This document shows positions 35,030 through 46,300 of a DNA stretch of 64,000 nt, one piece after another; within the stretch, counting starts at the first letter, position 1, and each line of letters opens with the position of its first letter. The translations under genes were made by a program, and so were the position numbers. The stretch is taken from positions 1,213,371-1,277,370 of the forward strand of contig NC_037592.1 of assembly GCF_003073045.1 (NCBI RefSeq), in the 5' to 3' direction. Under the pieces are notes generated by a model that was not told the origin of the DNA, made no database searches, and saw only the letters and a list, made by a program, of their open reading frames with translations. This stretch comes from Pomacea canaliculata (taxonomy: Eukaryota; Mollusca; Gastropoda; Architaenioglossa; Ampullariidae).

Positions 35030-35960
35030 CTCGCACATTATGTAAACTTCTTCTTCTTCTTCGTCGTTCACTCAAATGGACACGCCTGCCTCCTGCACAA
35101 ATGATGCTGTGCGCCGCAGGTCCTTCCAGGCTGCCGTGTAGCTTTCCTCATACTGGCGTCTCATCAGTCCAAATGCGGTGCCTGAGTTCTTCGTGCATAG
35201 ACATTCTTGTAGTAGATGTGCTGTTGTCTGACTGCCTGTCTGGCACGGGCACTGGTCTGTCTGGCCGATTCGGAGCTTGGTGTAAAAGGGTGGTAATTGA
35301 GACGGTTGTGGCCTGTCCTCAGCCTGAAAATAATGACCTGCTCAGCCCTTGTAGCAGGTAGTGATGGGGTCGTTTCGGTTGAAACGTGGGTGCTGCTGCA
35401 GCCACTAGTTTGTGCTGTTTGGCCTTGATGATGGATTTGACTTCGCTGTAGGTGGTGGACCTGTCTTGCTGCTCTTTTTTGGATCCTTCCTTGGCTAGAG
35501 TGTCTGCGGCTTCGTTTGCCAAAAATCCCACAGTGGGAGGGAATCCACTGTAAGACGACTGTGCAGTCTCCGCATAAGGAGGAGAGAGCAGTGGACAGGT
35601 CGTTTCAGTTTTCTTGTCTCTGGCAGTCTGTAAGGCCTGCAGAACAGACAGTGCGTCCGTAAAGAAGACGACTTTTGTTGGAGGTGTCTGGACTGTTTCA
35701 ACGTGGGTGGGCACCGGTCTGAATGGCAACTGCTTCAGCCTTGAAGTTGAGGTGGGAGTAGAGGCCGGTTGCGAGAGAAAAGACGGTCTTCTCCTCCTCC
35801 TGGGTACCGGATGTAAATTCCGGCGCCACCATTTTTCACGGCTTGTTCGGCTGACCCGTCAGTGAACACGTGAGTCCATTGATCTTGTGGGAAGTTGTTG
35901 TGGATTATATTCCATAGTACAGGACTTCTTCACAGCGTCTAGGGAGTCTTTCTTGCTGAC
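35030..35960 (-). mobile_element. LINE 3' module: RNase H domain and zinc-knuckle remnant
   Basis: Minus-strand translation in shifting frames gives WTHVFTDGSAEQAVKNGGAG (RNase H strand 1 with its TDGSA acidic motif). It continues IYIRYPGG, FKAEAVA, VVFFTDALSVLQALQ (second acidic motif) and ANEAADTLAKEGSKK (third motif region). After a frame change KLRIGQTDQCPCQTGSQTTA and HLLQEC match the CxC...H...C knuckle that follows RNase H in several LINE clades. Frameshifts separate the blocks. It is probably nested in the hAT-like interval. Confidence 0.75.
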
Positions 35961-36158
35961 ACCAGGGATGCTGCAGTGAATCAGGATGGGGGGGGGGGGT
36001 AGAGCACGCACGTACACAGTGGTAGCATCACAACACGCTGCTTTATTGTTAAAAGGCAAAGCAGCATTAAATAAGAAAAAACAAATTAAAGAATGACTCC
36101 CCGGCTAACGCATTCACAAGAAATGTGATAAACGTTATAATCATATAAATCATATTAA

Positions 36159-36434
36159 TCAAGGTTGGCAAGTCAGTGTGCCAAACAAACTGCGTCCTCG
36201 GTGATTTCTATTAATGAACTCCATTGCAATCTCGTCCAGATTAAGCAGATCAACCCTCTCTTTAAATACATACATAATGAGACAGTTATTCAAGCGCGTT
36301 TGTGTATTGGAACTTTTCAGGTATGTTTTTGTTCGTTTTAAGGCAGAAAAACTGCGTTCTGCAGTTGCCGTGGTAACTGGTATAGTAAGATACAGTTTCA
36401 AAAGCTTATCGATCTCGCTTAACATCTTTCTCAC
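36159..36434 (-). pseudogene. hAT transposase C-terminal dimerisation domain fragment (ZMYM1-like)
   Basis: A 91-codon frame reads LLKLYLTIPVTTATAERSFS, ALKRTKTYLKSS, RLNNCLIMYVFKE and LDEIAMEFINRN. This is the TATAERSFSALRRIKTYLRS-type end of hAT transposases related to ZMYM1 and TTF-type zinc-finger proteins. It has no N-terminal catalytic portion: upstream on the minus strand the frame closes within about 50 bp. The C-terminal stop lies at 36159. It is a truncated relic; domestication is unlikely given its length. Confidence 0.82.
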
Positions 36435-37407
36435 TAACCCTTCCGGCCAAGAGCAATCCCCCCGTCTCCCATGTTACCTACTGGTCAGCTCTTCCAGTAC
36501 CTCTATTACAAAATACACTACCAAACATTATACCTAAAGAAGAAAACACCAAACCCACGTGACAGCAACGATCAACATTCCAGCTCTGCGCATATACACC
36601 AGCGCGCACACACCTATGCACACATGCGCGCATGCACAGGCCACGCAGTCACACTCGGTCACACACCGTGGGTGACAGCGAGTGGGTGGGGGATGTTTTA
36701 TGTTGGTCAAACGAAAACCGCCAAAGAAAAGGCGTCGCATTATGGGGGAGGGGGGAGGGAGACGACACTCGATGTACCGATGTACTGTCCGGCTGCTTTC
36801 TTCACTCAGGCTTCAACACAGCCTGCAATTAGCATGGCAAACAAGACCAACGGACTGTCCCCGATCTGATCGTCAGAGGTGTTAGAGCCTCCACTTGCCT
36901 CAGGGCCCGCTTTTGTGACGGTGATGACCGTCTCCTCTCTACGTTCCCCTACCTTTCTTCAGTTCTTTGCTCTTTGTGAGGAATTACGTCTCAAATATTG
37001 GGGGGGGGGGGCAAAAGGATATTCCTGCCCCCCCCCCTGTATTTTCCTTGCGGGGGCGGCTGCCCCCGCTGCCCCCCTGGTTCCTACGCCACTGTCTCGC
37101 TTAATATCACATTCAAATCAGAAAAGCAATTCATACTTGAGCGAGTGCTATAGGGCTAGGCTGTACAAGGCAGTCACGGGACAGACTGCATGGCGACAGA
37201 CTTCAGCAGGTAAATCAGATTCGGGGCGCTGTGTCGTGCTACCTCCATGACAAGGTAGACGTTCTGGTGTGCTTACAATAATCGTTTGATCGGACTGCCA
37301 CCGTTCATTGTTCAGTAAGAGCGACTGACTATGTACTCAACAAGCGCATTACTGCTCCTGACGATGACCTTTATTTGAAAGAAGTACCTCGACATATGCA
37401 TAGTAAA

Positions 37408-37735
37408 AGAGATCGGGGATCGTAGTTATGAAGTAAGAGTAAGTCAATCCCCCCACCCCCCAAGGTCCAGATTGGGACCTCAAGGAAATGAGTCTTGTTT
37501 CCGAAATTATAAAGCGATGTCCAGAGCCCGCGATCACTACTTCATGTGTGTGTTTACCTCAGGACACATCTGCCATCGTTCACTAACTATACTACTTTAG
37601 GAGTACAACATCATCTGCTAGTCCAGAAACCGCTTATAGTAACTTCAGAAACAAGACATTGTCCGAGTTCCCCATGTTGCCATTAGAACAACGACTTATC
37701 CTCGCTTCATAACTACGACCCCTGGGGGAGTTGGG
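37408..37735. mobile_element. foldback (long inverted repeat) element, about 330 bp
   Basis: The left arm at about 37413-37525 contains GGGGATCGTAGTTATGAAG and GAGTCTTGTTTCCGAAATTA. The right arm at about 37615-37725 contains their reverse complement: CTTCATAACTACGACCCC and TAACTTCAGAAACAAGACAT. The arms match with small gaps over about 100 bp around an 85-90 bp centre. There is no coding, which fits a MITE or foldback transposon. Exact ends and target duplication were not resolved. Confidence 0.65.
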
Positions 37736-40700
37736 TGGAGGGTAGAGAAGGCACAGTACCACTCGGTGAAGCCACATTGGCGTTTCGCAAATCTTCAATG
37801 TCAAATGGTGTTTATGATAGGCACGGGGAATTTCTGTATCTGTAACCTATACTCAAGATGTCCACACATTTCTAACTTACACATGTGGCTAGGGAGAAAT
37901 AATGATTATTGGTGTGTAAAGCTACTCTCGAATAAAAGCTCTGCAATTGTAAGATTCCCCTCTACAAAACAAAAAAAACAAAAAAAAAACACAAACAAAC
38001 AAACAAAAAACAAAAAAAAAAACAGAAAAAACCAACAACAACAAACAAACCACCACCCCCCTAACATTGTATGACTCCCCTACTGAAAAAAAAATTTGCG
38101 ACATCGTGCCTTCTGTAAAATCAGCACATGGAAAGATAAATAAAATGAAGGTAGGCAACCTTTCAGTTACATTACAAATTTAAATAACACCCATTCAGAG
38201 ATACGCTAAGCCCTTTTTTTAAAAAAAAAACGTTTGACCTCGCTGTTGGCACTGTACGTGTTGTGTGATCCTTTAACATGTGCCTTTTATCGCAGACAAG
38301 TAGCATTCAGTTCCTGCCTTGCGTCGCAGCTATACTTAAAAAAAAAAAAAAAAAAAGCGAAATGCAGTAGCTGTGAACTTCAAATGACAGCCGACTGTCT
38401 TGTGTCACTCTAAGTCATAGATGATATAGCTTTGGCTTTACATTCTCAAGCAAACCTTTTAGTGTCCCTTCTGACCTGACCAGGATTGTCCAGGAGTTCT
38501 ATTAAAACACCTAATTAGCCAACATTTCTCACTCGTTACAATAAAATATTTAAACTTGATTATCAGGATTCTAGAAAAATCTGAAGAAACATTCTAGAAA
38601 TAACTTTAAAAGAGACAAATATTGAAAATCATCTTTTATTGACTAGAATACTTTGAACCACTTTGAACAGTAAAAATGAAATAAGACACTGTCTTTGATA
38701 TCCTTTCAAATAAGAAAAAAAAAGCAATAAGTACTTGAAACAGGAGCAACACAGATTGTAAAATTCTCACATGATCTGTTATTAGAAGTAAATGACTAGA
38801 AATAGTCATACACTGCATATTTAACTTTTAGTAAATTGTACTTCCGATTAAAAAAATCTCAATAGCAAATAGGTACTTTGATGACCAAAAAATATACAAT
38901 CGTTGAACTGCTGACATCTGTACTTGTGGCAAGTTGACTCAGGAGGCAGCATAAATGGTGATTAGTATGTTTGACTTTGAATCAGTCACTGGATTAAGGT
39001 TCTCCCAGATCTTCCTTCCTCCTCATCCCTGCACTTATACATGGCTACTTCATTTCAGGGGTGGTAAAAAAAAAATGATGATGATGATGATGATTATTGG
39101 GACTACCCAGTGAACTCCTTACAATTTGCTGCCGCCTGTCATGGTTTTTATTAGAAAAAAAAAAGCTGCATCGCTCGATGTGATACTAAACACAGGACCA
39201 GTATTCCTAACCCTACACATGCAAAGATATGTGTGTTGCGTACTGTTCATAAATCTGAGAAAAAAACAAAAGCATAGAATTCAGTATTTTATGCAAATGA
39301 GTTAAATTCAACAGAAAAATAAAAATTAGCAACAAAAACATTCACAGCACCATGTACGTTTTGAAATGCAAACATGTAATACTGGAATTAAATGTGTAAA
39401 CATGTGCCATTAAATGTTAAAAAAATATATCACAATGCCACACTGAGTCTAAGAACAGTAACTCACATGCCTGCCACCATTCCTCATATACACTTGACTG
39501 GCTACAAGCAATATAACCCTATTTTACGGTCAAAAGAGCAGGGCAACTAGCAAACTGTTCTTTGAAGTGATGACTAGCTTTTAAATGAAAATAATACCCC
39601 ACAAATTTAAAAAAGTTTAAGCAGATTCAAATGGCATGTTTGATGTAGGGAAAAGTATGATGTTTTGTTGTAAGTGCTCTTCATGCTTTATGTTATTTTA
39701 ATAAAATAGATTGAATGTCAGGACATCAGATCAATTATGTCTTCAGTACTATCGTATACTTCCCCACCAGCCCTAATTAAAGAAACTTTATCAGAAAAAG
39801 TTGAACAAATTAAAAAGTGAAACCCTTTCCTGCTAACTATTCTCAAATGCCATGCTACCTATATACCTTCTTCTAACGGAAAATCTGGTTCACAGAATTA
39901 ACACATAAGTTTTTTTATGAGCAACAAGAATCAATAATATGTCCACCAAGTTCTCAGTGGGAATGGATATTCAGCACAGAAAAACTTTATGTTTGGGAAA
40001 ATAATATTGCTAATAAGGGTTAATAATGATTGTTTAAGATCTGTAATGTTGCTTTCTAAAGAGCAAATGACTTTCACTTTAAAAGCCCCCATTCAACACT
40101 GGAATGGGTCATTGTGATAAAATTCTTTAGATGGAAAAAAATGGAGTTACATGACAGCAAATTAAAGTCTATCATCTGAAGCCAACAGCAAACACATGAC
40201 TCAACATTCTTGAGTGCAGCACAACCTTGACCTTTCTTGTAATGTACATCACAACCTTGACCTTCATGTGACATAAAACTCACTGATAAAACAATATACT
40301 TCAATGGATTTTCTCCAAAACACACTGGATTCTCCAAGCATTCTTTTACAGCAATAAAACAATTATCTTAAAAAAGCAGCTTTGCTTATTACACCAAACT
40401 TCACAGCAGCCTCTATATATTATAGTGTTCAAAGCTGTCGTTACATTTTCCTTTTCTGACAGATGCATAGTCCTCTGTACTTTCTTGTTTAATAATAAAA
40501 CAATGAAAGTGAATGATTATTGATCTAAAAGGATCATATTGGGGATAAGGAAGATTCAGTAAACAAATTTCACAAAGTTATACAATGCTTCAGGTACAAC
40601 AGGTTCCCCCATTGTTATGAAGATCTCAGTAATTTAACTTCATCACTTCAGCTGTCTCAGAAATATTCCATACCACAAAAAGAATAAGCAGGATTTCTCC

Positions 40701-40745
40701 CCCCGCCCAACCCCTACTGCCCATCAAGTTTTCAATATTTGTATC
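37736..40745. other. intergenic stretch with low-complexity tracts
   Basis: Contains an AAAC-rich tract (37967-38050), A runs at 38221-38230 and 38338-38356, and a (GAT)n tract at 39077-39095. 38940-39010 is faintly tRNA-like (TGGTGATTAGTATG ... AAGGTTCTCC) but does not fold. The part next to 40746 should include the 3' UTR of the Rieske gene; no minus-strand AATAAA is obvious close to its stop. Confidence 0.4.
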
Positions 40746-42608
40746 TTAAAAATCTCCATTGGTGTCAAAATAGGAATCAGAAAACTTCTCAAATCCAATA
40801 TAAATAGTGCCATCAGGTTCCACCTTGACTGGAAAGGTTAATGCACACTCTTTCCGTCCAGGTGGGAATATGACTTTGCCAGAGTCTAGGCCAAAACACC
40901 ATTTGTGCCAAGGACACCTCACACAAAATCCTTCACCTGGCATATCTTCAATATCTCCTAAGTGTAGGGGCCTCCTGTAGACAGCAAATAGGTAGCTTTC
41001 ATAAGAATAGATATAAATATATGTCATAAGATAAGCAGTAATAATAATACAACAGACCATTACAGATAAGTCAAAATTTATGTAAGGGCTATAACATCCA
41101 GGAGAGGTGACAATTCTCTGTGTGGAGGCAACACTTTGGTCACTACCCCTTATATTAACATTAGACTCTATGATGTGGTCAGATCTGAGTATGATGATTA
41201 TGCCTCAACAGTGAATAGTGTAACTGGTAAAAAACAAAATCTTAGAAGAGGCCCATTTTATACTTGACAGCTACAAAATAAACCACTGAACAAAGTGTAA
41301 AGGTGCTTTGGAAATACCTCTTACAGCAACTTTAATCCCACTGTTGTCCATGGTTAAGATGTGTGTACTGTGTGTGTGCAAGGGTGTATGTGGGGCAGTG
41401 CAAGGGTGTTTGTAGGTCTGAGTACTATTATTCTGCTCTCTTCCCCTATCAATTGTATTTCATTCATTATGTATTAATGTGAAGCATGAAGAACCTGACT
41501 GAAATTCTGCACTGTACAAGCATCCTCATTGTTATTAAAATTAGGGGAACAGTACATACAAAACTAATGCAAATCTACAAATTTCTTTATAGACGCTTGC
41601 AACTTTCTGTTACATTGATGTGGGGTACACACAAAAGGAGTGATCACAAAGAATGAGACTAATCTATTATACCATCTTATGTTTTCATCACCATACTCTA
41701 ATCTTAGATTCTGCAGAGATTATAGTTTCACACTGGTCTAAAAAAGACTATGAGTGCTTATGGTACCTCAGTGGTACCATCACCTCTACTTTAGTAAAGT
41801 CCTGCTCACCTAAATGTGGGCATTTGTCTTGTATGGCATATACGTTACTGTGGACTCTGAACAGTGCAATAACAATGTCATTGCATTCTACCCGAGTACC
41901 TATCCTCTTTAATGCTGGTTGATCTTCATTGCAGTTCATTTCTGACATATTATGATATTTAATCTGTGGATTTGACCAATCTGGAAGATCTGAAAAATAT
42001 AGGACACAAAAGAATGATTGTCCTATCTAAACATTATTTGTTATTAAAATCTCTGTCCTTAAAACCTGTTGTTGCACAGAATTCACAACAGAATTCTTAA
42101 TTTATAACATATATACGTTGCAGGTGACACAAAAGATCCAAAAGTGTATTAGAAAGGGTATATTGTCTGAACAAAATTTGCAAGTATCTGCTCGAAATAG
42201 GTTCGCGATTTAGTAAAGCCATATACATGTACTGTCCTCTTTTCTTTTTTCTTTTTTTTTTGTATTGCTCTTACTATTAAAGTCCCGTAACTCACAACTA
42301 GTCGTCATAATCATGAGTTACCTGTATTAAAAACACTGGATTTTGATGAAAGAATATTACGAACCATTAGTAACAGTAAATTAATACCAGTGCAAATAGA
42401 TAACAGATAATATTTTTTTTCACATTGCTCAAACTTTCAAATAGCGCGCGGTCCTTCGAGAACGCGTTTTCGGCGTCGATTGCTTCAATCACAAGTCACC
42501 CGGTGCAAATAATATTTTTTTCAACAAAGCAGAATTCAGCAGTTGTAGAAAACACTACATACCTGAAAAATTAACTTTTAGCACGCGAATAAAGATTTTA
42601 TCTTCCAT
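40746..42608 (-). CDS. RFESD: Rieske [2Fe-2S] domain protein, RFESD type, with an apparent one-base deletion
   Basis: Small soluble Rieske iron-sulfur protein; the exact role of RFESD is poorly defined. Minus-strand exons: 42608-42563 (begins MEDKIFIRVLKVNF), 41989-41810 and 40974-40746, with GT-AG sites throughout. The first two exons join in phase. The cluster ligands are present: KCPHLG at the end of exon 2 (C72, H74) and RCPWHKW in exon 3 (C96, H99), about 151 residues in all. PLHLGDIEDMPGEGF matches the vertebrate protein (PLHLGDIEDF). The exon 2-3 junction is one base short, which shifts the frame just after the CxH motif at a run of four G (40967-40970, plus strand). A homopolymer undercall is the simplest explanation, because the rest of exon 3 is intact to its TAA. 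A real null allele or pseudogene is the alternative. Confidence 0.87.
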
Positions 42609-43332
42609 TTCTTTTTTCCGCTGAAATCAGTCACCGGGTCCAACATAGGCATGCTTTAATGTTTGTAAACAAAATTGGCGTACATCACTACATGACGCAC
42701 GAGGTGGAGCCTCAACATGATCGTGCACTTGAAAAAGTTACTAGCTGACTGAATGCCAGTGTGATAGAAACATTAACAATTTTAAAATAAGTGAAAATAC
42801 AGTTATAAGTAAAAAGACTGCCTCAGACTGTTGCGCCTTCACACGTATGATTAACGTGCGTTTAATGAAAGATCGAAGTGTCGCAACGACTATTTCTGTT
42901 CCTAGTGTCGCAAGAAGAAGTAAGAGCCGTAACTCTCGAGAACTCATGTGCTACGCGCATTTCTGACGGCTAACAAACTTGAACCATATTTTTACATGCG
43001 TTTGAATTGCTTTGTAGAGATTTTTAGCGCTAACATTTGTGAGTATTCTACAAGGAAACTAATTTAAAATATCAATTTTTTTTTTCTTTTATGATGGACA
43101 AGAAATCGGTGGTTAGGTTTACCTTTTGTCGTCTGCAACCAAGAAAAGTACTGCCAAGGACACACTAGTTAGTGCTTAATTGTTATTTGATCACTATCAG
43201 TGGTGAACTGTATTTTCTGAGAAAAATATACTGGTTGGTAGTGACCTTTCGAGCATTTTTAGAGCTACTAACCTTACAGACTGTTTTCTTTTCCACCTTC
43301 CTTAAAGGAAGAGGTGTGAGAATATTTCAGCA
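42609..43332. promoter_or_regulatory. divergent promoter region between RFESD- and MTRF1L-type genes
   Basis: 724 bp separate the two start codons, which point away from each other. A CpG-containing block lies near 42830-42960 (CACGTATGATTAACGTGCG, GTGTCGCAACG, CTACGCGCATTTC). A TTTCAG just before the release-factor ATG could be a splice acceptor, so that gene may have an untranslated first exon here. Confidence 0.45.
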
Positions 43333-46300
43333 ATGCCTATTTATGCATGTAATATCTTCAAAATATACCGACTGAAAAGCTTATCATGTTTAGAAATTGG
43401 AGATTGTGCAAAAGGACATAGGTTATTATGTACTTTGAAATCGAAACAGTTTTTCCAGGCATTGCCAAGAGCTATGAATAAATTTCCAATAAGGTGTCGA
43501 CAACAAAGGGATATTTCAGTTCATCTCCCTACGGGTGCGTCTCGTAATTCCAAGATTCTAGTGCCAAAAATTGCTTTCAACACATCTTTGCTAAGGGCAA
43601 GCTCTTGTTCTGCATGGATGATGTCCAGTATCCTAAGCTCACAGTTCAAATGGGGGATAGCAAGGATCATTCCATTACAGCACAGATGCTGTCTTCATAG
43701 CCTGCAGGATTTTACGATGAGCAATGCCAAATACAAACAATATTTGGAGAGTCTGGCCAATGAATATGCACAACTTATGTCTGAGCGTGTAGATGGAGGT
43801 AGCATAAATAACAGTCGTTTTTTCTTTCTGGAGGCTGTGAATGCATCGGTTTTGGAGCTGCAGAAAAAATATGCAGATCTTAATGAACTGAATTCTGTAG
43901 TGAAAGGTATGAATTCCAACATTTTTTGGGGTATTTTTTATGTTTCTTTTAATGTTGCATTAAATACTGACTGTCAGAACATGGTTGTTGTTTTGTCGCA
44001 TACAGTGCAATGATAAGAATGAACAGTTTTGTATTTAGCATGCTGTTAAATTTTTCCATCTCAGAATCAGATTACAGATGGAAATACTGCACATAGTTTT
44101 TTTTCTTCTGTGGAGGTGTTCTTGACAATATTTTCTTTTGTCCTGCAGGTGATGAGGAAGCTGAACTTCAAGCTTTGGTGAACACTGAAATAGAAGATAC
44201 CCTAAAGCACATACAGGTCTTAGAGGAGAAGGTGATCTACTCAAATTCTCCTACGATGTCATTTGCTGTCTCAGAGCAGCAAAGAACTGACAAATTCATT
44301 AACATTTTTTCCTTGGCCTTAATGACTACATGGGTACATTTGCTAATGATTTGAATAGTAACAACAAAAAAGCTTGCACAAATATTTCTTAAGTTCATAA
44401 GAAAAGTGAGATAAAGCTTTCTTCATGCATTACTTCTTTGAAATTTTGCAATCATTTACATGGTTTTAACATTTGGGCACTAACATTTTTGGATAAATTG
44501 TTCAGTCTTCTTACTACTGATTCATTTTTAATTGTGCTTGTTTAGAACTTAAAGGAATGTGGATTTTTGGGAACTGCTGTAAATAGTGCATAGTCCCGAA
44601 GTCAGGATGAGAACATACACTACTGTTGAATTAAACTTTTAAAAAAAATGAAAACTAGATAAGCAGGTCTAAAGAACCTTAGCCCCCTCCACCTTTTTTC
44701 AAGTAGAGTGTCACTATTTGTGTTTACAATTTGCATAATCTTTGTGTTCAGTTAGTTGAGCTGCTGGTTGGCACAGAAGCTGTTGACAAAAATGATATTT
44801 TGCTGGAGGTGACAGCTGGAGTGGGAGGCCAGGAAGCCATGCTGTTTACAGGAGAAATGTTTGATATGTATGGCAGCTATGCCAGTTACAAAAACTGGTC
44901 ATTTGATGTTATTGATTTTGAAAAAAGTGAATTGGGTAGGTTTTTGAAAACATTGTTTCTTAAAGGTCATTGTGTATGTTCTTGGGCAGCTGTGGGGAAA
45001 AGAGTGAGCTTATGAATGTGTTACATATAAGAATTGGGGAACTTAATACTTCATTTCAAGGACTTATTTTACCAATGCAGCTTCTTTATAAAAGTTAGTT
45101 TTTTTCTGATCTCTAACAAATAAGCTATTAGTATACAATTCTATAAATACAAACAAAAATTGAGAAATGAAAATGGCCATTGGAGGTCACTGCAAGTATT
45201 GTAAAAATAATATGAAGTAAGATATGGAATTAAGTTGGTTGTGACATTTTCTTCCACCAACGTGTGATGTTAGGAGGTGTGCGCCATGCCACTGCCATAA
45301 TTGCTGGTCATGATGTGTACAAGTACCTGAAGTATGAGGCTGGTGTACATCGTGTTCAGCGTGTTCCCAGAACCGAGAAGGCAGGTCGTGTCCACACGAG
45401 TACCATGACAGTTGCTGTACTGCCTCAGCCTACACAGGTATTTCTGGTCTGTTATGGTTAATTTGAATCAAGTCATTCACCAAAGCGACATGACTGAAAA
45501 TTTAGATCAGTATCGGTGGCATGAAGTACAATGTGTTCCAATATTTTCACCTATTAACATACAATGAAGACAATCACCATTGACACCATTTTAAAGAGCT
45601 TTTTTATTTGAAACATTTAAGTGATAGGATTTGGAGAAACATAGTTTTTGTTGTCTTTTTCTAAATGTAAATAAAGGATGTTAACTGTGTAGAGATGAGA
45701 GCTCCTGTCATTAAAGTAGGCAGAAATTTAAAAAAGTAATTATTTACACTATATACACAAGCATAAAGTACCAAACAATAAAACATTTTACTAGAAAGTT
45801 AAGGGTAGAGCCATTATATATTTACTCAGAAAGTGATTTGTTTTGTGACACTACCCAGCTTGCATTACAGTGCAAAACACACTGTAGATGTAAAGAAGCT
45901 CCCTTCTGTGAAAACAAATCATATATTTTCTTTTTAGATTGCTAGTCACTCAAAAGTATATCTTTGTAGGGGAAATTATTAGGGCTAAAAACAATTGCAA
46001 AGAGGAACTGGTTTTCTTGAGTAATAAAGTAAAGTTATGTTGAATCATTTGTCAGTACTTCTGTTTTTAGATTGACATCAATGTAAACACTAAAGACCTG
46101 AAGATTGACACATTCCGAGCCACAGGTGCCGGTGGCCAACATGTAAACAAGACAGAGAGTGCTGTTCGCATCACACACAAACCTTCAGGTCTGAAAATGT
46201 TTTCATGTATTATAGACAGTTTTTTCCACATTTTTCCTTAGAAATATGGTATACATAATCAAGAGACAGGCCTCCAATGCAGTATGGTCAAAATTTGAAG

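Larger units (their letters stand above)
34963..37094 (-). mobile_element. hAT-like element interval bounded by CAGTGGCGTAG ends
   Basis: The left end (34963-34977) reads CAGTGGCGTAGCAAG on the plus strand. The right end (37084-37094) reads CAGTGGCGTAG on the minus strand and continues GAACCAGGGGGGCAG. Both are followed by GGGGGGCA-type runs. Inside are an antisense hAT dimerisation domain (36159-36434) and a LINE RNase H fragment. The 8 bp flanks (TTCGTAAG and TCTCGCTT) do not match, so these may be ends of two copies, or the duplication may have decayed. Confidence 0.5.

Noticed and set aside
34978..35361. 127-codon plus-strand frame
   Set aside because: It is the antisense of the LINE RNase H and zinc-knuckle region, whose minus-strand translation has conserved motifs.
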